A DNA stretch of 64,000 nt from Fistularia commersonii (taxonomy: Eukaryota > Chordata > Actinopteri > Syngnathiformes > Fistulariidae), in assembly GCA_037954325.1 (NCBI GenBank), contig JBBMNZ010000007.1:9987001-10051000 (forward strand), given 5' to 3'. Both the position numbers and the translations under genes were made by a program. The notes under the pieces are model-generated. The model was not told the origin of the DNA, did not search any database, and saw nothing but the letters and a program-made list of their open reading frames with translations. Shown here one piece after another: positions 26,101 through 33,829 of this stretch. Each line of letters starts with the position of its first letter. Position 1 is the first letter of the stretch.

Positions 26101-29100
26101 CTCGAGTCTTGGGGGCAGTGTTGCGCGGCATGCTCAAGCACAACCGGCGAGAAGAACGGAATAAAACAATGTCATTTACCACGAGATAATGTTTATTACT
26201 ATCTGAGCGAGAGCAGTGACACTTGAGAACAATTCAATTGACATGATTTTCGGTACTTGGGGACCCGGAAGGTGCGAAGCCCCCTTACTCTTCTCACTTT
26301 ACATTCTACCCCTCATTAGGTCCTGGAGTTTTTCAATATCAAGGCTCAAATATACGCAATGTAAAATATAAAACATGAATACTGTTTGTCCTCCCTGTTC
26401 ATTTCTTGCTTAATCCTGCATGTTTTTGGTGATATTGCGAATGAGTAGCCTAATGGAGCAGATGACCTACAATTCTTGAGGCCGGTGTTGCGTGGTATGC
26501 TCATGTGCGACCCGCAAAAGGAACTGAGAAGAAGAAGACGACATGTATAACCAGGGAGAAGACGTCTCCAACCACATGCTGTCCATGTATTTAATGGCCG
26601 CATTGTGCCGCCATCAACTGCGCCCCCTCTTTCTTTGTATGTACATTGTCACCACAGGTGCCATCTTTGTTGATGCCTTAAATGAATATATTCAATGGAC
26701 AAATATATATCCACAATGAAGCGGATACATCACTTTACAAAGCATGAGAAGCAAGAGGGAGGGTGACATTTTAAACAGACATTAAGTGTTTATGTACTTA
26801 GCATTAGCATAAATTAGCCTCAAGCGTTGCTTAACGAATTATTCAGTCTTTTCCAATTCCTGTCGACAAACATCCGCCGTTTTTCGCTCCTGCCTCTGAC
26901 TTGTGATGCACAACAGAATCAATGGTAAGCAATGGATAGCCAAAAGGGCTACCCGGTAACGTCGGTGGCAGCAGCGGATCTACGTCTACCTTTGGGGACG
27001 AAGGCTTAGAGGAAACTTGAATCTAACATGATGGTGAGGTTTGATAACTGTGACACTGAAGCGAAAGAATGAAACAGTGTGCGTGTTAACAGCCCATTCC
27101 TGAGCAGGAGTCCCTGAATCCCTCATCAGATCCCTATCAGATCCCCACGCGTCGCTTTTGAAAAGGACCGGCGAAGAATGGATAAGGAGCTGCGGACAGC
27201 TCTGATCATCCGATCAATCCGGATCAAAGCCTGCCAGATCCGAGAGAAAGATCTGTTTGAAATTTACTTCTTCTACATTAGCTTTGGAATCTGCACAAAC
27301 ACAGTGGACTTGGTGGAGCGAAGAGCAGGATGCTTAATTACTTTTTTTTTTTTTTGTTAAATACACTGACCTGCGATTAATCACAACCTTTCATGCGTGC
27401 AGCTCAGTAATGTGCATTTCCTTGCTCTTATGACTCCAAATGTATATTTAAATGAAAGCTTCTTTAAAGCACAATTGCAGAGATCAAGAGGATGAAAACA
27501 TTTTAAATGTCACAACGTACATCACAACAGAGGAACAGTTTCCTCTGTTCTTATACATAAATGTATAAGTGTATAAAAATATATATGTATGTATATGTAT
27601 TCTGTCCAGCAAAAAGGAAAACTCACTTTGTGCTAATAACAGATTAAATGCGTCCACCACAACTAGCCTCAGCTTAGTAATATTTTTAGCAGTAGCTAGC
27701 TACTGTTAGCATTCAATCATTCATTACCAATACTGCTTCCATCCATTCACTCCGTCAATCATGTCACACACGAGTCCCTCGCCGTATAATTTATATCGTG
27801 GATTTGTCTCCATGCCACAGGTTTTTGCAGTATAAATGCATTTTTATATATTTATTATTTCAATTATTTTTATGGTAAAATAAGTATTTTCTAGGGGAGC
27901 GACCAACCAGAGCATGGCGCTCTTTCTCCCGGGCTCTGATTGGCTCAGCGTCATTCCCTGCAGCCTTGTCTGTTTTACTGTGCTGTGTTTTGGTAGTGTG
28001 AATTATCCATGAACGTTTTTTGTATTTAAACTCCTCCGATGATGCCCATACATTCCGCACTCTCTCAGTTTTCTGGCACTGAATCTAAGATGCTGTTGTA
28101 GAAAAAGTGCAAAATCTCAACATCACTGCTGAAGGCATCAATGAATCTTCAGTCCGGGATATAAAGAAGGACGAAGGTTAATGAGATTGTGGGGAGGTTC
28201 ATGAACCCCTCCCATACCCTCTGCATGCTACTGAGGGGGCTCTAAGCAGCTGCTTCAGCCAATGACCGTTGCATCCTTCCTGCAAGAGGGAACACTACAG
28301 AAGGTCCAACATTCCCTTGACTGTCCAATACAACAAGCACGCAAACTCTTCTGCATGTAGCAAAGTGACAATTTTTTTTTTTTTTGCACAACTTCCACCT
28401 CTACTTACCATTATCATCAGTGCACTTTTTATATTTATATTATATCAATACATCTTCCAGGAACCCTTTGTCATTATCATTTCTTTTTTACTACCCCCAC
28501 CCCTTCCTTAGCACCCGCTACTTCTGTTTCTCTTGCATACGTTTTCCTATTTTTTTTTTTGTTTATATCGCACATTCTTGTACATGTGTAGCTACATCCT
28601 CACTTGCCTATTTTTTTTTCTATTTTCTGTAATGCTGCTGTGACAATTGAATTTCTCTGTCGTGGGATCAATAAAGTCTATCTTATAAATAATAAGATTA
28701 AAAAAATGGTTGCAACTTCATGGATTTTTCGTTTATCGCAGCTGCTTCTGGAATGAGATCCTCGCCACAGGCAGGCAGTTCGTCCTCTCTCCATGCCGCC
28801 CAAATGTGCAGTTCAGACGCCGCTATATGCGCGGCGGCATAGAAGCCCCGGCTGAGGTCTCGGAAGATGAGGCCCTGCCGCTATAATAAGAAAACAAAAG
28901 CTCCTCCAAGAGCTCATTTGCACACAAATAACCATGAGAGAGAGAAAAAAAAGAAAAAGAAAAAACCACACGTGAATTCCTCATCCAAGAAACCTCTTCC
29001 TTTAGCTGCTGGCGTGCTATGCTACCCTGAAATCTGCAGTTACCCCCCACCTTGTGTATTTGCACGGTGATGACATGGTGGACAAAAAGGCGGTGAACCA

Positions 29101-32100
29101 GAGGCAGAAGCCACACGGACGAAAATGGAACACGGATTTTCAGGCGGAGCTTTTTTTTTTCCTTTTAATCCTCTTTCAAGTTATGATTTTCTGCGGCGTG
29201 AAAGTGGTAATTAGTCCGCTGGGTGACTGGGCGAATAAACAGAGGCGGGTGAGCACCCCACCCTCCAGCACATCTGGTGACAGGCCAGAGAACGCCTCGG
29301 GATTTGAGATGATACGATTAAAAACTCCTCTCACTGCTGGAGGAAGTTGGGGGGGACCGAGGAAAGAATTGTGAATAAATATCCACCAATGCTTTAGTCT
29401 ACGTGTAGACAACGACAACGCTTCAACACATTCGAGAAGAACCACACTGGCTCTGGATAAACGGTGTCTGAGACACGGCGTGCAAGGACAAAACATGGCC
29501 GCAGTTCAAGATATACACCTGGCAGCGACCGGCCTGTTTTTGAGACCCCAAAGAAAGTTTAAAGTTTCGGTTTAAATTATGGTAAATTACAGCATCATCA
29601 GCATAACAGCGAATCTTGGCATTGGAAATATTGTCCACTTTTGGACGGAAAAATTCTGTCCAGCTTGAATTTTGCTTCAAGAACTACCCTCTTCCAAACT
29701 TAGTTTTGCATTTCCACAGTGGGGAAATGCAATGTGCACCTTCAACGCAGCACTCAAACCCAAAACCATTGCGAAGAAGACGACACGGACAACATGGAGG
29801 TGGAAGCTGGCACAGCGTTCATGGAATAGTAACCCCGGACTATCAGATGGGTTGAAGTGTCTTTATCTTCTCCCTGCACTGCTTCACCTGCCGTTAGCCT
29901 GCCACTCTTGTTGACGTTGTCCATTTTGTCACAATAAAAATAGCCAACTGTTGACCGCAGTTGTTTTTAAGCTACCCTCTAGAAGTATTTACCAACAATT
30001 ACATACATCATGTGACTTCCTTTAGAACTGTGAAAAGACACCTTGGAGTAAAGGTGAAATGGTTCAAGGAACTAAGGTCCAAGCTCCTCGTTCTAAAATT
30101 GTCCAAAAGTACCTCCAGTGAGAAAGCAACTATAGCTATGTATTAGAAGGAAAGAAACTTTCTTTAAATGTTGTTTAACAACACCGTGGTATGAGTCCGT
30201 TTTGGCACATCACAATGTGATGCTTCATTGCGCTAAGCTAACTAGCATGGGCTAGACATCAAGCTCCTACATGCATACAGTGGAAAAAGGACGTCTGCAC
30301 CGTCGCAGCGCTTTTCTTCCAGTTGAAGGTTTCATTTTAAATTAAATCTCTCTTTTCCTTTCATTTTTTTTTATTTCACTCGCTGCGTTCACTCCCTGCG
30401 TTCCCCAGCTCCGGGATCGACCGACCTCCATCCGCAGCCGAGTTGTTTGACAACTTTATCAGATAACGTCGCAGGAAATGTCAAATGGGTTTAAAACGTG
30501 CGTGAATCCGTGTGCGTGTTATTTGTCCTTTCAGTCCTCGCTGCTGCTCTGCCGGATAGCAAGCCTTCCAGAGAAGGAGAGGACCTATCGGTCTCAGATG
30601 CCACGGCGCTTCGCAGTAATTTCACAACCGTCGACCTTCATTGCCCTGCGAGGGCAGGGAGTTGGCGACAGTGGGGGGTGAGGGGGAGGGCGGCGTTGGC
30701 GGCGGCGCGCCGAGAAGCAGCCCGTCAGACTCAAGATGCTATCCGCTTTCTCTAATTTCCCTGCTTCCTTCCACGATCGTGCTAACGCCTGTTCCTCTCG
30801 CCGCAGACACACATTTATTTATCCTCATGCAAAACTCAAATATTCACGCGAGCACTTCCGCCTCCACCCAGAGCAGACAGACACATCCGCTCGTACGCAT
30901 ACGCACACACGTGCACCTACACACGCGCACACACACACACACACACACACAGCAACGTCGGCATGGGTAAACACCGCGTGCTATTTGGAATCGGCCTGTC
31001 TGCGCCTTCTCCTCGGCCGGTCCGTTCCCACAGTTTCCACAGAGGAAGTTATAATGATGGGCTGCCAGAGGGGACGATCCACACACACACACACACACAC
31101 ACACATGCACGTGCACACACTCATACACACTTGACTTGCGTGGTTTCACTAACAATTACCTCTCAAAAATACAATATATGCATGCTATGCCTCCCAGGAC
31201 ATAGCCTGTCCCACACGGCAGGAAGGCCAGTATATTTCCTGCTGTCCAAACCTTACTGCAGTACAGTGTGTGTGTGTGTGCATGTGTGGACAAGGAAAAC
31301 GCCATGCATCCGAGGCGAATCAAATTATTATTTTGACAATTCGGACCCAGAAGGAAAAGTCAAGCGCCGCCCTGAGCTTGAACCGGGAACCCAGAAGCAC
31401 GCATGCTAATTCGAGGAACCTAGAAGCATAGCACAGACGCGCTAATGTCCCAGGCCCACCGGTTCCACGGCGCGATCGGACCCCCTCCGCGACGGTCCTC
31501 CCAGACAGCTCCAATTATCCAGAGGCTGCACGACGTGATCACTATCTCTGACAACGTCCTGTTGTCTTTTATCCAGGATTCTTCTTTTCTAGCAGGAAGC
31601 GCTTTCCTCTGTCACGCATCCCCATTTCTGTGGCTGATAACAAAAAAAAAAACTGCACTGCACACACACATTTCTCTATGTCTCTATATGACAAATGGGA
31701 GAGTGTGTGAACGAGTAAGTGAGCGGTTGAATTACTCTTTATGACATCTGAATGAGAGGGTGAATGACTGTATGTCTTTTTATAATATGTGAAGGAGTGA
31801 GTGAATGGTTGTATGTCTCGGTATGACGTGAGTGAATGACTGAGTTGTTGAATGTGTCCATATGACATGTGAATGAGAGGGTGAATGATTGTATTTCTCT
31901 ATATAATGTGAATGAGTGAATGACTGACTGAGTGAATGGTTGAACGTCTCTAGCTGACATGTGAATGTCTAACCTCGGGCCTGGTTGTATCGCCCCGACC
32001 CCAATATGGGGGAAAATAGATGCTACCAGGTCAGAGTTGTTAATCTCTGAAACCTCTACAGCTATCAGAAGGCGAGGAATTCAAATTTGAAACCTGGAGA

Positions 32101-33197
32101 GTGAATACTTGTGTGACCGTATGAATGACTTGTGAATGAAAGTATGTCTTTAAATATCCTTTACGGTTGGCGTGACGCCTTTAGGTCGTCTGTTATCGCA
32201 GGGGAGAACCCTGCAGGCTCTTTTGTTTTGGAAGCTAACGCTAGCCCGCGCTAGTGAGAATGCAAACTGCTAAATTAGTCCGAGCAGCCTCTGCCTGGAT
32301 GTACACATACGCATATTTGGGAAATACTTGCAGTACTACATTACTGGCAGCATTTGAGTAAACGGTCCTCCGAAGCTCGGGGGCACAAGCGTCAATAGAA
32401 TCCGTCCGGTTCAAAGTCCCAGAACTTAAACCGGCTTTCAGGGAATTACCCTCGTCACAGCAAGCAGCGCGCCACAAGTGTGCTAATGCCCTTCATGCTT
32501 TTTTTTTTTTTTGGTTATAAACCTCCCAGAGAACAATACCTTTGTTTAAGCAAAAGCGAGGCGAGTGCAAAACGCGTGGCCAGCATCGTGCACCGCCGTG
32601 CATTTAAAGAAGCCTGCTGCTCTTTATTTGCATTTTCTTTCTATGTTAAAACAGGGGCTGACAGTCCCCTGGTTGAATTCCCAGAGGAGCTTTGTGTGTG
32701 GGGCTCCTCCAGGTTCTCCAGGTTCCCTCCAGCAGTTCAAACACCTGCAGGAGCTTCATGAGAGACCCTTCAGACATCTGAATGAATGGGATTGAATGGT
32801 TGTTTGTCTACTGACAAGTGAAGGCAGAGTAGTTGCATGTCTCTAAATGATGCTTTTATTTCCTGCAGTATACCTCAGTAAATATGTACACAGATGCTTT
32901 TAGATAATATTTTTTCATACCCTCAGATTTTAATCTATTATAACATATTTATCTATTTAATTATTTATTACAAATTTTATTTTTTTAATTGAATTTCATT
33001 TTATTTAATTTTATTAATTTAACTTTTTCTATTTTAGCGTGTCATTGTCTGTTCTCATTCAAGTACATCTCAGCTCATCTCATGATGTGTCAATGGAGTC
33101 CCAAGTTGAGGCGAAGTTCATTTAAGACGTCATATCCAAAAAAAATAAGCAGCTAGCGGGGCTGCATCTGCACCGCTGCACAAAATAATTCACAGAG

Positions 33198-33232
<35 letters not shown>

Positions 33233-33829
33233 GGTGTATGGTTGTGGGTGTCCGTTGAGATTTTAATTAAAAGACTTCGGGTTGCTTCGCAGTGTGACAA
33301 CCCCATTATTTCCTTACGATAAAACACCGCTCCGGCAGAACGGATCCAGTGTGAAGTTCCGGCGGCGGTTTAAGTGGCCGGGACCGGATAATTGTTTTCC
33401 TGACCTTGGCGTTCTGATTCCCGGCTCACGTAGTTGGAGGGGGAGGTGGTGAAATTAGGGTAATTATTCAAATGTGGCGTCCCGGAGCTTTGTACCGAGT
33501 TTGACTTTGAGCCCCGGCGTCGAGAGTAAATCGGTAAATTATTATTTTTTCTCCTCCTTACCTTCGTCGGGGTCATTCCTGGCCGATGCCTCCAGAAGCG
33601 CAACGCTGGCGGCGAACGACACGTGCCTCCTGAGGTCAGCCTGCTGCGGGTTGCCGCCGTGGCGCCCCTTCTTGTCCGCCTTGCGCTTCTTGTTCTGCAT
33701 CTCCTTCTCGTAGACGGCCCATCGCTTCAGCTGCTGGGTGCGCCGCTTCTGGGCCGCCCGCAGCCTCTCCAGGCTGGGCACCTTGTCCAGCTGCTGCAGC
33801 TCCTGTATCAGCTCCAGGTGGTTGGCCAT
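1850..33829 (-). CDS. ppp1r16b: Protein phosphatase 1 regulatory subunit 16B (TIMAP), whole coding span, 10 coding exons
   Basis: Joined exons: 33829-33562, 18374-18304, 9541-9396, 9279-9176, 5619-5495, 3695-3570, 3477-3402, 3289-3160, 3069-2922, 2320-1850, all minus strand. They total 1665 nt (554 residues plus TAG), close to the roughly 567 residues of mammalian TIMAP. Every junction has GT/AG and the phases agree. Visible parts: MyPhoNE-like motif R30-W37, RVxF-like PP1 docking site H69-V-S-F72, five ankyrin repeats in about 73-300 with a non-ankyrin insert at about 174-234, a serine cluster S343-S347, an RRAS site ending at S356, and a C-terminal CCVS CaaX box after two more cysteines. 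Known of the family: TIMAP is a prenylated membrane-associated subunit, prominent in endothelium, that binds the PP1 catalytic subunit and steers myosin and ERM dephosphorylation. The N-terminus and linker match R16B better than the paralogue R16A (MYPT3). Introns run from 90 bp to about 15.2 kb. Confidence 0.95.
2321..2921 (-). other. ppp1r16b: Intron 9 of ppp1r16b, mostly tandem repeat
   Basis: 601 bp. About 2455-2790 is a degenerate tandem array with a roughly 40-50 bp unit reading GAATGAGAGGGTGAATGGTT on the plus strand. This is the reverse orientation of the array family seen at 5.7, 59 and 61 kb. Confidence 0.8.
2922..3069 (-). CDS. ppp1r16b: ppp1r16b coding exon 9 (residues 349-398)
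   Basis: 148 nt between acceptor GCCCCGCAG and donor GTCCAA/GTGAGT. It begins GKVVRRASLSDRHNLCRKEY, the conserved basic PKA-type site of the subfamily, then EAIVW. After that comes a strongly acidic, lysine-containing run (residues 376-391, starting GGREEEEDKEKES) with no obvious match in mammalian TIMAP, ending VQVVQ. It ends in phase 0. Confidence 0.93.
3160..3289 (-). CDS. ppp1r16b: ppp1r16b coding exon 8 (residues 306-348)
   Basis: 130 nt between acceptor AATGTCCAG and donor CGCGG/GTGAGC. It encodes DLCEDEEFRAILLDLKHKHD, a charged helix, then CRRTSSAGSR at 339-348. The TSSAGS cluster aligns with the serines reported as PKA and GSK3-beta targets in mammalian TIMAP. It ends in phase 2. Confidence 0.94.
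3402..3477 (-). CDS. ppp1r16b: ppp1r16b coding exon 7 (residues 281-305)
   Basis: 76 nt between acceptor CTGTTGCAG and donor ATCG/GTATGC. It encodes MHVAELLVSHGASLNAKT followed by FLEETPI, which completes ankyrin repeat 5. It ends in phase 1. The intron upstream is 92 bp and carries a (GT)n run. Confidence 0.94.
3570..3695 (-). CDS. ppp1r16b: ppp1r16b coding exon 6 (residues 239-280)
   Basis: 126 nt (42 codons, phase 0-0) between acceptor CGCGCCAAG, which has an unusually weak pyrimidine tract, and donor CAG/GTAGGC. It encodes LHIAAANGYVQAAELLLEGG, then DSDGWQPLHAAACWGQ: ankyrin repeat 4 and the start of repeat 5. The weak acceptor and the symmetric phase mean that skipping this exon would keep the reading frame. 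Confidence 0.93.
3696..5494 (-). other. ppp1r16b: Intron 5 of ppp1r16b
   Basis: 1.8 kb with poly(T)/poly(A) tracts (4494-4514, 4544-4556), a CCT/CAT triplet run near 4760-4790, T4G-type repeats near 4830-4870 and a (TG)n at 4976-5000. No transposon relic recognised. Confidence 0.75.
5495..5619 (-). CDS. ppp1r16b: ppp1r16b coding exon 5 (residues 197-238)
   Basis: 125 nt between acceptor ATCCACAG and donor TTG/GTGAGT. It encodes GITQEMINETRASTERRMLG, then DIQDLIRAGEEVNQQDSQGATL. This is the helical insert between ankyrin repeats 3 and 4 that PPP1R16 proteins share with MYPT proteins, plus the first residues of repeat 4. It ends in phase 0. Confidence 0.94.
5690..6475 (+). repeat. Degenerate tandem array (CATTCACCCTCTCATTCACA family), interrupted by a MITE
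   Basis: Repeated phrases such as ATACAATCATTCACCCTCTC, each followed by CATTCACAGGTC and ATAGAGACATA variants, at about 40-50 bp spacing. The right end reads GACTCCCTGTGGGAATCCAA, the same tail found after the arrays at 17.7 kb, so this is a full copy of the dispersed element. A 269-bp MITE (5982-6250) splits it. Confidence 0.75.
5982..6250. mobile_element. Tc1/mariner-type MITE, 269 bp with 36-bp terminal inverted repeats
   Basis: Positions 5982-6017 and the reverse complement of 6215-6250 match at 32 of 36 bases. They share the cores TCTCAGAAAA and GAATATTGTGATA, and both begin TACAG, consistent with insertion at TA. There is no transposase ORF, so the element is non-autonomous. It sits inside a tandem array whose units continue on both sides, so it inserted after the array formed. 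Confidence 0.8.
6606..7350. repeat. Microsatellite cluster
   Basis: (TG)n at about 6607-6634, (AC)n at 6894-6914, (GCAC)n/(CA)n at 6961-7013, then A/T-rich TA, CATA and CA tracts at 7120-7345. Two near copies of CACACCCCACTACACATTTT-type sequence occur at 7107 and 7242. Dinucleotide frames here produce meaningless His/Thr or Ile/Tyr ORFs. Confidence 0.9.
8020..8035 (+). repeat. Target-site duplication, left copy (16 bp)
   Basis: TTTGTGGTAGGGTTGT, identical to 8497-8512 on the other side of the LINE fragment. Confidence 0.85.
8036..8496 (+). mobile_element. 5'-truncated non-LTR retrotransposon (RTE-like LINE), 3' end
   Basis: 8290-8480 encodes RLRWLGHVQRRDSEYILPDR, then RSRGRPKRRFMDVVRED, ending RLIRCGDP and TGA (8478-8480). 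This is the characteristic C-terminal end of a fish LINE reverse transcriptase; the 3' tail reads GAAGGGAAAAGCCGAAGA. In-frame stops in the upstream part show decay. Flanking 16-bp direct repeats (8020-8035, 8497-8512) mark the insertion. Confidence 0.8.
8497..8512 (+). repeat. Target-site duplication, right copy (16 bp)
   Basis: TTTGTGGTAGGGTTGT, directly after the LINE 3' tail and identical to 8020-8035. Confidence 0.85.
9176..9279 (-). CDS. ppp1r16b: ppp1r16b coding exon 4 (residues 162-196)
   Basis: 104 nt between acceptor TCGCGACAG and donor CGGG/GTGGGT. The donor is weaker than its neighbours because +3 is G. The product HGADLLAVNSDGNMPYDLCE, then DDPTLDIIETAMANR, is the highly conserved end of ankyrin repeat 3 and the segment after it that is typical of the PPP1R16 subfamily. 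It ends in phase 1. Confidence 0.94.
9396..9541 (-). CDS. ppp1r16b: ppp1r16b coding exon 3 (residues 114-161)
   Basis: 146 nt between acceptor CCCGCTGCAG and donor GCA/GTAAGA. It encodes CCIDNYEEMVKILLDRGAGV and continues through NELWTPLHAAATCGH, i.e. ankyrin repeat 2 and the start of repeat 3. It ends in phase 2, and codon 162 (His) is completed by exon 4, 116 bp downstream. Confidence 0.95.
9762..10250 (+). mobile_element. Tigger/pogo-like DNA transposon relic, copy 1 (non-coding)
   Basis: The left end has ACCTTGACTTTAGAATGC and GCCGTCGCTCAGTCGATTTT. The right end has CAACTCTCAAGTCAAGGTAT, the reverse complement theme of the left. This end structure resembles Tigger-type elements. At least four more copies exist in the window (12985-13640 plus; 41335-41565, 44410-45072 and 45073-45605 minus). 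The family label is from memory of Tigger ends; the copies themselves are visible. Confidence 0.6.
10259..10717. mobile_element. hAT-type non-autonomous element, 459 bp, 8-bp target duplication
   Basis: The ends are CAGGGGTGTCAAA and, inverted, CACGTGTGTCAAA. Subterminal sequence includes GGGCCACATTTGGCCCGC, a common hAT/Charlie feature. Flanks TCTTAGTA (10251-10258) and TCTCAGTA (10718-10725) form a near-perfect 8-bp duplication. It is inserted at the right end of Tigger-like copy 1. The corresponding point in copy 2 (13636-13650) lacks it. Confidence 0.8.
12985..13640 (+). mobile_element. Tigger-like element relic, copy 2
   Basis: Shares with copy 1 GAGTTAGGAGNGAGNNGGATG, the block around AGCCAGTAAGCTAAGTT, TTTATTTCTTGACAT and the right end CAAGTCAAGGTATCTC. 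Similarity continues past the element end into 13650-13760 (matching 10750-10830), so the pair may reflect duplication of a larger segment. A short reading frame stretch near 13160-13220 may be transposase-derived but is broken. Confidence 0.6.
14290..14818 (+). pseudogene. hAT (Charlie-like) transposase relic, frameshifted, with terminal repeat
   Basis: One frame encodes NERGEKLKRLEAVLTAQQRF (14400-14470). A +1 shift near 14490 then gives ARYEVATLIAKDCNPHTEGE and KMVEKICPEKKHEF (14490-14630). This order (TSQQ-like, then VAxxIAK...TxGE, then CPEK) is typical of the N-terminal part of Charlie/GTF2IRD2/ZBED-type hAT transposases. The right end, GGACACCCCTG at about 14808-14818, is the inverted form of CAGGGGTGTCC. 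There is no catalytic core, so it is dead. Confidence 0.65.
15730..16040 (-). mobile_element. RTE-like LINE fragment, same family as 8036-8496
   Basis: The reverse complement reads CTTTGGGAGTGAGCAGGACG, then GAGAGGATCAGGAATGAGTC, closely parallel to the 8200-8240 segment of the other LINE (TTTGGCAGTGACCAGGATGG, GATAGGATCAGGAATTAGTC). The reading frame is interrupted and both ends are missing. Confidence 0.65.
17465..17740 (+). repeat. Dispersed teleost repeat with short internal array
   Basis: Begins CATTCATTCATTATCTAAGG CGCTTATCC, carries two array units (CTCTCATTCACAC...) and ends with GTCTCCAATGAACCTC, TTTGGACATGACTGAGAACC and GTGGGAATCCAACC. Copies with the same order of parts occur at 23965, 38680, 42745, 51060 and 59165. 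Confidence 0.75.
18304..18374 (-). CDS. ppp1r16b: ppp1r16b coding exon 2 (residues 90-113)
   Basis: 71 nt between acceptor TTTCCGCAG and donor CAG/GTGAGA. It completes Val90 from exon 1 and reads VRYLLRNNVSPDLCNEDGLT then ALHQ, the end of ankyrin repeat 1 and the start of repeat 2. It ends in phase 0. It is isolated between introns of 15.2 kb and 8.8 kb, and a minisatellite block begins about 140 bp upstream of it. Confidence 0.95.
18660..19475 (+). repeat. Minisatellite, about 20 degenerate units around GTTAGCTTTGTACGAGC
   Basis: A roughly 36-42 bp unit of the form GTTAGCTTTGTACGAG, CGCAGGTCAGTAAT repeats irregularly, with many point changes and a few short units. It is preceded by a single-copy-like leader (18517-18660) that also precedes the smaller related array at 21.9 kb. 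No open reading frame runs through it. Confidence 0.9.
20101..20177 (+). repeat. Perfect (GT)38 microsatellite
   Basis: 77 bp of uninterrupted GT, the longest pure dinucleotide tract in the window and probably polymorphic. Confidence 0.95.
20450..20720 (+). mobile_element. Non-LTR retrotransposon 3' fragment, frameshifted
   Basis: One frame gives KRRPRTRWRGL. A shift then gives MARESLEIPSEDLDQVAWKR followed by ELLATVFDLLPQG, the usual C-terminus of a common fish LINE (compare RPRTRW...WERLGIP). It ends in a (GATG)n-like tail at 20699-20718, as expected for a LINE 3' end. Confidence 0.7.
21678..22110 (+). repeat. Second copy of the leader plus minisatellite block
   Basis: 21678-21830 matches 18517-18660 (shared GAAGGGAA, TTTAAATCTAAGA, CTGTTCTTTG and TTTTCTTGT with even spacing). 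21895-22110 then holds about six array units (TAATGTTACATTTCTACGAG, TGTACGAGCGCACAGGTTGG). It is a diverged local duplicate of the 18.5-kb block, with a different copy number. Confidence 0.8.
22140..22310 (+). repeat. Partial copy of the dispersed array-bearing repeat
   Basis: Contains GAATCCACCCATTGATCATC, AAAGGGCGGGGAGCAGGTTT and GTCAATCACACACCAG, matching the 5' segment of the repeat at 42.8 and 59.2 kb. A (TA)n tract lies at 22167-22178. Confidence 0.5.
23965..24210 (+). repeat. Copy of the dispersed teleost repeat
   Basis: Has CATTCTTTCATTATTTATCC, AGCTTATCCTGCACTGGGGG, CATTCATCCTTTCATTTATA and AGTTTCCAATGACCCTCCAG, in the family order. Only two array units remain. Confidence 0.65.
28080..28690 (+). 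mobile_element. LINE (CR1/L2-like) 3' end
   Basis: A decayed coding end (CATCCTTCCTGCAAGAGGGA region, 28200-28360) is followed by a T-rich 3' UTR. It ends GACAATTGAATTTCTCTGTC, GTGGGATCAATAAAGTCTAT and a TCTTA-type tail, a structure common to fish LINEs of this clade. A similar short tail is at 42930-42970 (CCCCATTGGGATTAATAAAG). Confidence 0.55.
29540..29700 (-). pseudogene. Reverse transcriptase fragment with YADD motif (LINE relic)
   Basis: The minus strand encodes ISNAKIRCYADDAVIYHNLN. The YADD codons at 29605-29594 match the reverse transcriptase active-site motif and sit in the right hydrophobic context. No other RT motifs are kept, so this is a small dead fragment. Confidence 0.5.
30905..31105 (+). 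repeat. (CA)n microsatellites
   Basis: Interrupted CA runs at about 30927-30951 and 31079-31104. Confidence 0.9.
31660..32060 (-). repeat. Array-family repeat with unique tail, duplicated at 36.6 kb
   Basis: Plus strand GAATGAGAGGGTGAATGACT-type units (31690-31965) are followed by CCCCAATATGGGGGAAAATA, then GATGCTACCAGGTCAGAGTT. The same order occurs at 36595-36810. Confidence 0.75.
33199..33232 (+). repeat. (TG)n microsatellite
   Basis: About 17 TG units, 330 bp from the start exon's donor site. Confidence 0.95.
33562..33829 (-). CDS. ppp1r16b: ppp1r16b coding exon 1 (residues 1-89 and first base of codon 90)
   Basis: The ATG sits in a strong context (GCCATGG) and opens MANHLELIQEL, matching the TIMAP N-terminus. 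The exon encodes a basic, probably helical segment with ERLRAAQKRR, the MyPhoNE-like R30-x-x-Q-L-K-x-W37 and the PP1 docking HVSF at 69-72, followed by the first ankyrin helix (VALLEAS). It ends in phase 1 at GACGAAG followed by the donor GTAAGG. In mammals the docking motif is KVSF. Here the basic residue next to Val is His, with Arg67-Arg68 just before it. Confidence 0.95.

Larger units (their letters stand above)
18375..33561 (-). other. ppp1r16b: Intron 1 (between coding exons 1 and 2) of ppp1r16b
   Basis: 15.2 kb. It contains two related minisatellite blocks (18517-19475, 21678-22110), a (GT)38 tract (20101-20177), LINE fragments (20450-20720, 28080-28690, 29540-29700), dispersed array elements (22140-22310, 23965-24210, 31660-32060, 32765-32860) and several (CA)n tracts. 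22320-23960, 24440-27700 and 30000-30800 show no recognised feature beyond short repeats. Any intronic enhancer would have to be found by conservation. Confidence 0.7.

Noticed and set aside
1850..33829. Assignment to the paralogue ppp1r16a (MYPT3)
   Set aside because: The N-terminus (LERLRAAQKRR...LKRW), VRYLLRN, the LNAKT segment and the VYYT...GDPPLLK tail fit TIMAP (R16B) better than R16A as I know it.
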